Positions 1-6,132 of a stretch of DNA of 7,520 bases are shown one piece after another. The stretch comes from an uncultured Actinomycetes bacterium (lineage in GTDB: Bacteria > Actinomycetota > Thermoleophilia > Solirubrobacterales > 70-9). Numbering within the stretch: position 1 is the first letter of the stretch; every line of letters starts with the position of its first letter. The notes under the pieces are model-generated. The model saw only the letters and a program-made list of their open reading frames with translations. It ran no database searches and was not told where the DNA came from. The stretch is taken from assembly GCA_946479725.1 (NCBI GenBank), contig CAMLHB010000115.1, positions 1 through 7,520 on the forward strand. The letters run 5' to 3'. Position numbers and translations under genes: made by a program.

Positions 1-720
1 TACCCGGCCGGCAAGTACGAGTTCCTGGCCAGCGGCTATGACGCCGCCGGCAACGCCGCCACCGGGGCCGACCGCGCGCGCGGCGGCCGCATGGTCCTCG
101 TCAATCCCCTGAAGGCCCCGGTCTCGCTGACCGCGAAACTCTCGGAGCTCCTGCTCGACGGGCGCCTGCGGCGGCTCGCCGGCGGAGCGCTGGCCGGGCA
201 GGAGGTCGTGGTGACCGAGACCTTCGCCGGCGGCGCCGCGCCGGCCCGACGCACCTCCTCGATCCACACCGGAGCCGACGGGACCTTCTCCCTCCGCCTC
301 GAGCGCGGGCCGAGCCGCCAGGTCTCGGTCTCCTTTGCCGGGACCCGGCTACTGAGCCGTGCGACCGCGCCGACCGCCCGTCTCGCAGCGAAGACCAGGG
401 TCCGGTTCGCGGCCTCAAGCACAAGCGCCGCGATCGGCGGCCGGCCGGTCATCTTCAGGGGCAGGGTTGCCGCGATGGGTGTAGCCCCCGGCGGCGCCAA
501 AGGCCTCCCGGTCGAGCTGCAGTTCCGCTACCGCGGCGCCCCCTGGTCGGAGTTCCGCACGGTCGAGACCGACGCCCACGGTCGCTTCCGCTACGCCAAC
601 CGCGACAGCGACGACGACAGCCGCGGCGTCCGCTTCAGCTTCCGCGCCTACGTGAAAGGCCGCGAGGGCTGGCCCTATGAGCCGAGCGCCTCGCGGCCTC
701 TGAGCGTCACCGGTCGGTGA
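1..720 (+). CDS. C-terminal part of a secreted/surface Ig-like repeat protein (5' truncated)
   Basis: The frame is open from the first base to a TGA at 718-720, so 239 residues of the C-terminus are present and the true start lies outside the window. The first residues (GKYEF...YDAAGN) look like the closing strands of a bacterial Ig-like fold. Two further beta-rich modules follow. One contains VVVTETFAGG and then GADGTFSLRLERG, and the other contains ELQFRYRG and then DAHGRFRYANRDSDDD. The DxxGxF turn is typical of carboxypeptidase-regulatory-like/Ig-like domains, which act as stalks or binding modules of exported proteins. No membrane anchor, sortase motif or cysteine is visible at the end (SRPLSVTGR), so attachment to the cell is unclear. 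From memory, similar multi-copy proteins occur in Solirubrobacterales; a search is needed to confirm that. The exact function is unknown. It converges with the next gene, leaving 16 bp between stops. Confidence 0.75.
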   Translation, partial: YPAGKYEFLASGYDAAGNAATGADRARGGRMVLVNPLKAPVSLTAKLSELLLDGRLRRLAGGALAGQEVVVTETFAGGAAPARRTSSIHTGADGTFSLRLERGPSRQVSVSFAGTRLLSRATAPTARLAAKTRVRFAASSTSAAIGGRPVIFRGRVAAMGVAPGGAKGLPVELQFRYRGAPWSEFRTVETDAHGRFRYANRDSDDDSRGVRFSFRAYVKGREGWPYEPSASRPLSVTGR

Positions 721-724
721 CCGG
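706..724. terminator. Candidate stem-loop over the stop codon, between convergent genes
   Basis: Two overlapping inverted repeats span the stop codon of the Ig-like gene. GTCACC/GGTGAC at 706-711 and 716-721 has a 4-nt loop. CCGGTC/GACCGG at 710-715 and 719-724 has a 3-nt loop. They cannot form together. There is no U-tract on either side. A compact GC-rich hairpin in a 16-bp convergent gap could terminate both transcripts, but short palindromes arise easily in DNA this GC-rich. Confidence 0.3.
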
Positions 725-736
725 AATCGTGCGCCT

Positions 737-1261
737 CTAGCGGATCGAAGCCAGCTGGCTGCTGACGGTGTCGACCAAGCCCTGGGCGCGGGAGGTCTGC
801 TCGTCGATCGCCCTGCGGACGCGCTGCTCGACCTCGTTGCGGTTCCGCTTCAGGGTGGTCTCGACGTTGCGGCGGTGGTTGCGGGCTTCGCGCTCGACCT
901 GGTTGCGGGTCTTGCGGGCCTCGCTGATCGCCTTGCGGCGGGCGGTGCTGCCCCGGCGCTCGGTCCGTTTCAGCGATTTGCGCAGGTTGCTGCGGTAGCT
1001 CTTGATCTGGCGCTCGGCCTTGCTGCGGTCGGTCCAGGGCTCGACCAGCTCGCCGACCCGGTCGCTGACCGCGAGGACGGCGCCGACGGGGAAGTCGACG
1101 GCGGTCTCGACCACGGTCTGGACCTGATTCTTCTCGGCCGCAGCGGTCTTGCTCGCGGCGCGTTTCGAAGCTTTGGCGGTTTTGGCCGCGGACTTTTTCG
1201 CTTCGGTGGTGGCGCGTTTGGCCTGCGTTTTGGATTTGCCGTTGGTTTTGCTCTCAGCCAT
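737..1261 (-). CDS. Histone-H1-like Lys/Ala-rich coiled-coil protein
   Basis: The product is 174 aa and has three visible parts. Residues 1-44 are a low-complexity, strongly basic tail rich in Lys, Ala, Ser and Thr, like bacterial histone-H1-like tails. Residues 45-78 form a less charged, partly hydrophobic stretch (VDFPVGAVLAVSDRVGELV). Residues 79-172 are a long, heavily charged helix with many Arg and Glu, likely a coiled coil. The order is the reverse of mycobacterial HbhA, where the coiled coil precedes the Lys/Ala tail. DNA or polyanion binding in the nucleoid is the natural inference, but no characterised family is recognised with certainty. The ATG at 1261 is chosen because AGAGGTG lies 10 nt upstream. 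An open frame continues to 1342 but would run through the promoter and operator. The upstream region carries two SOS-box-like palindromes, suggesting LexA-type control. Confidence 0.8.
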   Translation of the reverse strand: MAESKTNGKSKTQAKRATTEAKKSAAKTAKASKRAASKTAAAEKNQVQTVVETAVDFPVGAVLAVSDRVGELVEPWTDRSKAERQIKSYRSNLRKSLKRTERRGSTARRKAISEARKTRNQVEREARNHRRNVETTLKRNRNEVEQRVRRAIDEQTSRAQGLVDTVSSQLASIR

Positions 1262-1271
1262 GCGAAGAAAA

Positions 1272-1278
1272 CACCTCT
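1272..1278 (-). promoter_or_regulatory. Ribosome binding site deciding the start of the histone-like gene
   Basis: Read on the minus strand this is AGAGGTG, 10 nt before the ATG at 1261. It supports that ATG over the ATG at 1342. The short repeat GAAGA/TCTTC flanks it and could form a weak 5-bp hairpin with the GGTG core in the loop. Confidence 0.6.
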
Positions 1279-1310
1279 TCAGTTTGATTTGGGGCTTGGG
1301 GAAGTGCCCG

Positions 1311-1316
1311 AGTGTA
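1311..1316 (-). promoter_or_regulatory. Predicted -10 box of the histone-like gene
   Basis: On the minus strand this hexamer is TACACT, which fits TANNNT and matches TATAAT at 4 of 6 positions. A 17-bp spacer (1317-1333) would place the -35 at 1334-1339 (TGTTCC), which is a poor match to TTGACA. Transcription would start near 1304, giving a leader of about 40 nt that contains the ribosome binding site. The first SOS-like palindrome lies entirely within the spacer. Confidence 0.5.
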
Positions 1317-1317
1317 G

Positions 1318-1331
1318 CGAACGAGTGTTCG
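1318..1331. promoter_or_regulatory. SOS-box (LexA operator)-like palindrome, proximal
   Basis: The sequence is CGAACGAGTGTTCG, with perfect half-sites CGAAC and GTTCG separated by 4 bp. This is the LexA/DinR operator core known in Gram-positive bacteria (CGAAC-N4-GTTCG in actinobacteria; CGAACRNRYGTTYC in Bacillus). It sits between the predicted -10 and -35 of the histone-like gene, where a bound repressor would block RNA polymerase. I found no other perfect copy by eye in the window. Assignment to LexA is inferred from the motif; the host's own LexA consensus is unknown to me. Confidence 0.6.
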
Positions 1332-1333
1332 CA

Positions 1334-1347
1334 GGAACACACGTTTG
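1334..1347. promoter_or_regulatory. SOS-box-like palindrome, distal and imperfect
   Basis: The sequence is GGAACACACGTTTG. It differs from the Gram-positive consensus CGAACRNRYGTTY at the first base only, but its two half-sites are less symmetric than those of the proximal copy. It lies 16 bp centre to centre from the proximal palindrome and overlaps the predicted -35 position. Two such sites side by side in a 107-bp intergenic region suggest a double operator. Confidence 0.42.
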
Positions 1348-1368
1348 TAAACCGCTTGGGAAGAAGGG

Positions 1369-2196
1369 TTACGCGGTCTTCGCCAGCTGCGCCGCGCGCA
1401 CCGTGGCGAGCCCCTGCTCGCTGTTGGCGGCGGCCATCGGGTAGCGGGACTCGAGGTCGAGCACCGCCTCCGAGAGGTCCCCGTCGCCGAAGGCGGCGAC
1501 CCCGCCTGCCTCGCGGACGATCAACTGGGCGGCGGCGGCGTCGACGGAGCGGCAGGAGCGCAGGCTCAGCATCGCGTCGAAGCGGCCGGCGGCGACGTAG
1601 GCGGCGGAGATCGCGATCGCCCCAACCACCCGCAGGCGGAAGACCTTGCCGGCGAGCGCTTCAAAGGGCGCCAGCGACCACTCCGGCTCGGCCGACTCGA
1701 CCCCGACGACCTCGAGCCGCTCGGCTTCGGCGGAGACCGTGATCGGCTCTCCGTTCAGCCGCGCGCCCTCCCCCCGGGTGGCGAAGAACTCGTCGTCGGC
1801 GCCGAAGTCGTGGACGAAGCCGAACTCGACGTCGGCCATCGAGGGGCCGGAGGCGACGGCGATCGAGACGGCGAAGGAGGGAAGCGTGCGGCGAGCGTTG
1901 AGGGAACCGTCGATCGGGTCGATCACCACCCGCGCCCCGCCGGCGGCGCCGAAGCTGACTTCGCCCCGCTCCTCGGAGACGGCGACGAAGGAGGCGCCTG
2001 CGGCCGCGAGCCGATCGAGCTCGGCGAAGACGACGTCCTCGCATTCGCGGTCGATCACCAGGGTGCGGTCGCCGCCCTCCCCGACCCCCTCGTAGACGGT
2101 CCGCTCCTCGCTGGTTCTCGCCCGCTCGAAGATCGGCCGCTGGGCGACGACGATGCGGCGGCAGATCGCCGGCCAGTCGGCGGAGAGGACGTCCAT
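1369..2196 (-). CDS. Inositol monophosphatase-family phosphatase
   Basis: The product is 275 aa, the usual size for the Mg-dependent IMPase/FBPase family, which hydrolyses inositol-1-phosphate, fructose-1,6-bisphosphate or related phosphate esters in the cytoplasm. The family's metal-binding motifs appear in order: an acidic residue in VSEER (E75), the signature DPIDGS (D93, D96, G97, S98), and the C-terminal SVDAAAAQLIVREAGG with D219. In the usual family sequences these read GEE, DPIDGT and WDxAAG, so the first and third motifs are slightly altered. Substrate cannot be told from sequence; suhB-like IMPase and class IV FBPase-like activities are both possible. I prefer ATG 2196 because TAGCAT ends 7 nt upstream and no Shine-Dalgarno is present, which suggests leaderless expression. 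ATG 2205 is an alternative. The gene is divergent from the helicase-nuclease. Confidence 0.87.
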   Translation of the reverse strand: MDVLSADWPAICRRIVVAQRPIFERARTSEERTVYEGVGEGGDRTLVIDRECEDVVFAELDRLAAAGASFVAVSEERGEVSFGAAGGARVVIDPIDGSLNARRTLPSFAVSIAVASGPSMADVEFGFVHDFGADDEFFATRGEGARLNGEPITVSAEAERLEVVGVESAEPEWSLAPFEALAGKVFRLRVVGAIAISAAYVAAGRFDAMLSLRSCRSVDAAAAQLIVREAGGVAAFGDGDLSEAVLDLESRYPMAAANSEQGLATVRAAQLAKTA

Positions 2197-2203
2197 CGGC
2201 CGC

Positions 2204-2209
2204 ATGCTA
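2204..2209 (-). promoter_or_regulatory. Predicted -10 box of the IMPase gene (leaderless)
   Basis: On the minus strand this is TAGCAT, which fits TANNNT. It is followed by 7 nt and then the ATG at 2196, so transcription should begin at or next to the start codon. It sits in a locally AT-richer patch. No clear -35 is visible. Confidence 0.45.
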
Positions 2210-2217
2210 CGGAGCGT

Positions 2218-2223
2218 TAGCTT
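2218..2223 (+). promoter_or_regulatory. Predicted -10 box of the helicase-nuclease gene (leaderless)
   Basis: TAGCTT fits TANNNT and ends 7 nt before the GTG at 2231. There is no usable Shine-Dalgarno before that GTG: the run of G directly abuts it. No convincing -35 is visible. Together with the IMPase -10 it makes a compact divergent promoter of 34 bp. Confidence 0.4.
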
Positions 2224-2230
2224 TGGGGTG

Positions 2231-5200
2231 GTGCGAGAGGACCCATCTACTGCTAAGGCACAGGCTTCCGAGCGCGAGCGCGCGGTCGCGCACGAGAACG
2301 GGCCGCTGCTGATTGTCGGCGCCCCCGGCACCGGTAAGACCGAGCTGCTGGCGCGGCGCCTCGCCCACCTCGTCGGCGCCGGTGCCCAACCCGAGAGCGT
2401 CCTGATGATCGCCTCGCGCCAGGCGACCGCGGCGCGGCTGCGCGAGCGCTGCGAGGCTCTCCTGACCGGCTCCTACGAGGAGCTCTGGGTGGGCAGCTGG
2501 GAGACGATCGGCGAGCGGCTGCTGCGCGCGCACTCCGAGGATGCCGGCCTCGACCCCTTCTTCGACGTGCTGAGCCGAGCCGAGCGGCTGGCGATGCTGC
2601 TCGACCGCCTCGACCGCCTGCCGCTGCGCCGGCACGAGATCCGCGGTAACCCGACCGGGCTGCTGGCGCGGCTGCTGGCGCGGATCGACCGGCTGAAGGC
2701 GGAGCGGGTCGGCCCCACCACTCTCTCCGAGAGGGCACGGGCGGAGGAGGAGTCGACGAGCGACGAGGCCAGGCGCGAGGGCGCCCGGCGTGAACTCGAG
2801 TTCGCCGAGCTCTACGCGACCCACGACCGCATCCTCGCCGAGTCCGGCAGCCTCGACCGCGGCGACGTCTTCCTCGCCCTCGACTGCCTCCTGATCGAGC
2901 GCCCCGATGTGCGGCGGCGGATCGTCGAGCGCTTCGGCCAGCTGATGGTCGACGAGCTGGAGGAGGCGAGCCCGGCCCAGCGGGCGGTGCTCGAGTCGCT
3001 GGCCGCCGAGGACCCGAATCAGGTCCTCGCCCTGGAGATCGGCCCGGCCGCCGAGGTGACGCCGGCCGAGGAGTGGTTCGACGCCGTCCATCCGGCGGGC
3101 GAGCGCGTCCTCCTCGTCGAGCGCTTCCGCGACCCGCAGCTCGGCTTCTGGCGCTGTGCCAACGAGCGCGCCCAGGCGCAGGCGGTGGCGCGGGCGGTCG
3201 AGCAGCTGGTCGCGGCGGGGAGCGCGGCCGACCAGATCTGCGTCCTCGTCGAGGACCCGGCCAAGGAGGGCGGCGCCGTCGCCGCGGCGCTGGAAGAGCG
3301 CGGCATCCCCTTCCACCTCTCTGGGCCGGCGGCGCTCTTCCAGCGGCCGGAGGTGCGCGACGCGATCGCCTGGCTGCGCGTACTTGCCGACCCGGGCGAC
3401 TCGGCCGCGGCGGCGCGGGCGCTGACGCGGCCGCCGGTCGAGCTGCGCTCCGGCGACCTGGCGCGGCTGACGACGATCGCGCGGCGGCGCAAGCAAGACA
3501 TGGTCGCCGCCTGCGAGGCCGCCCTCGACAGCCCGCAGTTCCAGCCCGAGGCGCGGGAGCGGATCCAGGCCTTCCTCAAGCTCTACGCGGGCGCCGCGGC
3601 GGTGATGGAGGAACGGCGGGCCGACGTCTTCGTGCGGCGGCTGATCGAGCAGGTCGGGCTGCGGCGCCAGCGCCTCTTCGCCGCCCAGCCGGAGGTCGCC
3701 GAGCGACTGCTCGGCCTCTCCCACCTGGCCGAGCTGGCGACCGCCTGGTCCCGGCGCGAACCGCACGGCTCAACCCGTGCCTTCGTCGCCTACCTCAGCG
3801 CCGTCGCCGAGGCGGGGACCGAGCCGGAGGAGACCGAGCACCAGCACTCGCCGGGCGCGGTCAACGTGATCGCGGCCTCCGCCGTGAAGGGTCTCGGTTT
3901 CGACCACGTCTTCGTCCTCGGCCTCGAGCGGGAGGGCGAGTGGGAGCAGATCGGCTGGCCGGCGCGCAGCGGGCTCGTCCTCTCGCGGCTGGAGCGCGCC
4001 TCCGGTGGCGAGCCGGCGCGAGCCTCCCGCTTCTACGAGGAGGCGCTCGAGGCCTCCAAGGCCGAAGAGGAGCTGCACGAGGAGGAGATGTTCGGGCCGG
4101 CCGAGGGGCTGCACGCCACCTACCGCGCCCTGCGCGAGCAGGTGCTGGAGGCCTCCTGGCGCGCGGGGCGGGAGCTCTCGGAGCCGCGCCTCGATACCGC
4201 GATCGACGTCAACCGGGCGATCGCCCGTTACCTGGAGCTGCTGAAGCTGGCGGCGCTGGCGCAGCGACCGGGCGAGGAGACGACTGCGGAGGCGATCGAG
4301 GCGGTCAACGGGCTGCTGCGGCAGGTGGCAACCCCCGAGCAGCAGGCCGAGCTCGACGCCTCCGCCCTCGACGCTTACCTGCTCGACTCCGAGCGCGAGC
4401 GCGGCCAGCGGCTGGAGCTGGTCGCGGCCCGCGAGGAGCCGTCCCTTGCCGCCTTCCTGCCGAAGCGCGGCGACGGCAAGCTCAGCCTCTCGGCCTCCGA
4501 CCTCTCGCTCTACCTCACCTGCCCGCTCAAGTACAAGTTCGCCCGCGTCTTCGGGATCCCCCAGGAGCCGACGATCAACCAGCGCTTCGGCATCCTCTTC
4601 CACAACGTGCTCGAGCGCTTCCACAAGGAGCCGCCCGAGAACCCAGCCGAAGGCTTGGCCGTCCTCAACCGACTCTTCGAGGCGGGCTGGCGGCGGACCG
4701 GGTTCGGCTCCAGCGACGACGAGCTGCAGTTCCGCGACCGGGCCCGCGAGGCGCTGCGCCTCTACTGGCAGCGCGAGAGCGAGTCCGAGGGCGTGCCGGT
4801 CTGGCTCGAGCGCAAGTTCGACATCCGCATCGGCGAGCATCACGTGCGCGGCCGCGTCGACCGCGTCGACCGGCTGCCCGGCGGCGACCACGAGCTGATC
4901 GACTACAAGACCGGCGAGCGCAAGAGCGAAGAGGACCTCGACGACGACCTCCAGCTCGCTCTCTACCGGATGGCCGCCCGCGAGGCCTGGGGGATCGAGG
5001 CCGGCAGCGGCAGCTACTACTACGTGCTCGACGCCGAGAAGGTGGCGGCGCCGACCCGCCCCGACGACGCCGAGCGCGTCGAGCGCACCGTCCTCCAGGT
5101 CGGCGAGGGCATCCTCTCCCAGGATTTCGAGCCCCGCCCCTCCCCCAGCGTCTGCAGCTGGTGCGACTACAGGCTCATCTGCCCTGCTGCGGAAGCCTGA
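2231..5200 (+). CDS. UvrD-like helicase / PD-(D/E)XK nuclease fusion, AddB/AdnA-like
   Basis: The product is about 989 aa. The N-terminal part is a superfamily 1 motor. It has Walker A GAPGTGKT (K36), a motif II-like VDELEEASPAQ (D241, E242) and a motif V-like SAVKGLGFDHVFVLG (K553). The C-terminal part is a RecB/AddB-type nuclease, with SASDLSLYLTCP, GILFHNVLE (H791), GRVDRVDR (D877), and LIDYKTG (D891, K893). Cysteines C764, C975, C978 and C984 have the C-x2-C-x5-C ending of the AddB/AdnA [4Fe-4S] staple. Such enzymes resect double-strand breaks to feed RecA. The motor looks worn: the Q-motif glutamine, the GDxxQ motif III and the motif VI arginine segment are not recognisable. No partner subunit gene lies in the window. 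The start is uncertain. GTG 2231 fits a leaderless promoter, while ATG 2204 or GTG 2228 would add 9 or 1 residues. Confidence 0.85.
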   Translation: MREDPSTAKAQASERERAVAHENGPLLIVGAPGTGKTELLARRLAHLVGAGAQPESVLMIASRQATAARLRERCEALLTGSYEELWVGSWETIGERLLRAHSEDAGLDPFFDVLSRAERLAMLLDRLDRLPLRRHEIRGNPTGLLARLLARIDRLKAERVGPTTLSERARAEEESTSDEARREGARRELEFAELYATHDRILAESGSLDRGDVFLALDCLLIERPDVRRRIVERFGQLMVDELEEASPAQRAVLESLAAEDPNQVLALEIGPAAEVTPAEEWFDAVHPAGERVLLVERFRDPQLGFWRCANERAQAQAVARAVEQLVAAGSAADQICVLVEDPAKEGGAVAAALEERGIPFHLSGPAALFQRPEVRDAIAWLRVLADPGDSAAAARALTRPPVELRSGDLARLTTIARRRKQDMVAACEAALDSPQFQPEARERIQAFLKLYAGAAAVMEERRADVFVRRLIEQVGLRRQRLFAAQPEVAERLLGLSHLAELATAWSRREPHGSTRAFVAYLSAVAEAGTEPEETEHQHSPGAVNVIAASAVKGLGFDHVFVLGLEREGEWEQIGWPARSGLVLSRLERASGGEPARASRFYEEALEASKAEEELHEEEMFGPAEGLHATYRALREQVLEASWRAGRELSEPRLDTAIDVNRAIARYLELLKLAALAQRPGEETTAEAIEAVNGLLRQVATPEQQAELDASALDAYLLDSERERGQRLELVAAREEPSLAAFLPKRGDGKLSLSASDLSLYLTCPLKYKFARVFGIPQEPTINQRFGILFHNVLERFHKEPPENPAEGLAVLNRLFEAGWRRTGFGSSDDELQFRDRAREALRLYWQRESESEGVPVWLERKFDIRIGEHHVRGRVDRVDRLPGGDHELIDYKTGERKSEEDLDDDLQLALYRMAAREAWGIEAGSGSYYYVLDAEKVAAPTRPDDAERVERTVLQVGEGILSQDFEPRPSPSVCSWCDYRLICPAAEA

Positions 5201-5205
5201 ACCTA

Positions 5206-5230
5206 TTTGTCCCCGGTATCCGGGGACAAA
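5206..5230. terminator. Perfect 11-bp hairpin between convergent genes
   Basis: TTTGTCCCCGG at 5206-5216 pairs perfectly with CCGGGGACAAA at 5220-5230 across a 3-nt loop. It begins 6 nt after the helicase-nuclease stop and ends 10 nt before the PAC2 stop. Its placement suggests a bidirectional terminator. There is no run of U beyond the stem on either strand, as in many actinobacterial terminators. The GGGGACAAA arm also resembles REP-type palindromes, so a dispersed repeat is an alternative. Confidence 0.7.
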
Positions 5231-5239
5231 GGCCTATCG

Positions 5240-6109
5240 TCAGTTCTTCTCGTCGCCTCTCTGCCGGAGAAAGCGCTGGAACTCGCGGGCGAGGGTGTCG
5301 GCGTTGGGGAGGTCGCCCTCCTCGTCGAGGAGGTCGGCCTGTTCGGCCTCGATGCGGGAGACCAGCTCTTCGATCTCCGGATTGGCGGCGACGGCGCGGC
5401 CGATCTGCTCCTCGTAGTCGACCGTCTCCTCCTCCAGCTCGGAGGCCTCGACGGCGATCCCGGTCAGACCCTCGAGCCGGCGCAGCAGCGCCAGCGCCGC
5501 CTTCGGATTGGGGACCGCGGCGACGTAGTGGGGCACCGCCGCCCAGAGCGAGGCGGAGTCGATGCCGTGGCGGCGGCAGAGGTCGTGGACGACGCCGACG
5601 ATCCCGGTCGGCCCCTCGTAGTTGGAGCGCTCGAGTTCGAGCTCCTCGACCAGCTCGGCGCTGGAGGCGAGGCCGGTGATCGGCACCGGCAGGGTGTGGG
5701 AAACCTCGGCGATCAAGGCACCGAGGGTGATGACCATCTCGACCCCGAGGGCGTCGGCGACGGTGGCGATCGTCTCCGAGAAGGTGCGCCAGCGCAGGTT
5801 CGGCTCGGTCCCGTCGAGTAGGACCAGGTCGCGGTCGGCGCTGGGGATGCGGACGGCGAAGACGTTGTTCTCCGGCCACTCGATCCGCCGCGTCTGGCCT
5901 TCGTCCATGGTGATCGTCGGCCGGGTCGACTGGAAGTCGAAGTACTCCTCGGGGTCGACGCGGGCAATCAGCTCGGCGTCGAGTGAGTCGGCGACCGCGA
6001 TGAGCGCGGTCGAAGCGGCCGCGGCGGCGTCGTTCCAGCCGCGAAAGGCGCAGACCATGACCGGCGAGCGGAGGTGGGGGAGGTCACCTTCCCAAGTGAG
6101 TGAATCCAC
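5240..6109 (-). CDS. PAC2 family protein (proteasome-assembly-chaperone-2-like)
   Basis: The product is 289 aa, typical for actinobacterial PAC2-family proteins, which share the fold of the eukaryotic and archaeal proteasome assembly chaperone 2. Family signatures are clear: PVMVCAFRGWNDA near residues 16-28, then LLDGTEPNLRW, LGALIAEVSHTLPVPITG, YEGPTGIVGVVHD and SLWAAVPHY. The last 60 or so residues are strongly acidic and helix-forming. The molecular role of bacterial PAC2 proteins is poorly defined; a chaperone or ligand-binding role is inferred from fold only. I prefer the GTG at 6109 because TACGCT ends 7 nt upstream. The GTG at 6133 would add 8 residues, but it overlaps a GC hairpin and a lower-GC stretch that looks non-coding. 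The gene follows the two TauE halves on the same strand and may be partly co-transcribed with them. Confidence 0.88.
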   Translation of the reverse strand: MDSLTWEGDLPHLRSPVMVCAFRGWNDAAAAASTALIAVADSLDAELIARVDPEEYFDFQSTRPTITMDEGQTRRIEWPENNVFAVRIPSADRDLVLLDGTEPNLRWRTFSETIATVADALGVEMVITLGALIAEVSHTLPVPITGLASSAELVEELELERSNYEGPTGIVGVVHDLCRRHGIDSASLWAAVPHYVAAVPNPKAALALLRRLEGLTGIAVEASELEEETVDYEEQIGRAVAANPEIEELVSRIEAEQADLLDEEGDLPNADTLAREFQRFLRQRGDEKN

Positions 6110-6116
6110 GCTTTTG

Positions 6117-6122
6117 AGCGTA
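6117..6122 (-). promoter_or_regulatory. Predicted -10 box of the PAC2 gene (leaderless)
   Basis: On the minus strand this is TACGCT, fitting TANNNT, followed by 7 nt and then GTG 6109. No Shine-Dalgarno is seen. It overlaps a small inverted repeat, ACGCT/AGCGT at 6108-6112 and 6117-6121. Confidence 0.38.
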
Positions 6123-6132
6123 GACCATGCCA

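Noticed and set aside
1262..1342. A 27-residue N-terminal extension of the histone-like protein from ATG 1342
   Set aside because: It is Cys- and Phe-containing, unlike the rest of the protein, runs through the AT-rich promoter and operator region, and has no ribosome binding site. The ATG at 1261 has a good one.
1262..1368. A small RNA or riboswitch in the AT-richer region upstream of the histone-like gene
   Set aside because: I see no extended secondary structure or known aptamer pattern. Promoter, operator and leader account for the region.
2153..2230. Upstream starts for the helicase-nuclease (ATG 2153 or 2204)
   Set aside because: ATG 2153 would overlap the IMPase gene head to head. 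ATG 2204 lies within the proposed IMPase -10 box, has no well-spaced ribosome site and adds only 9 residues. It remains possible.
2197..2331. A 45-residue N-terminal extension of the IMPase from ATG 2331
   Set aside because: It is antisense to the Walker A region of the helicase-nuclease, is low-complexity and lies outside the IMPase fold.
3073..5679. An 868-codon open frame on the + strand, and 519- and 373-codon open frames on the - strand, across the helicase-nuclease gene
   Set aside because: Their translations are Arg/Ala/Gly-rich or repetitive, typical of alternate frames in very GC-rich DNA, and show no domain. The helicase-nuclease frame has clear motifs throughout.
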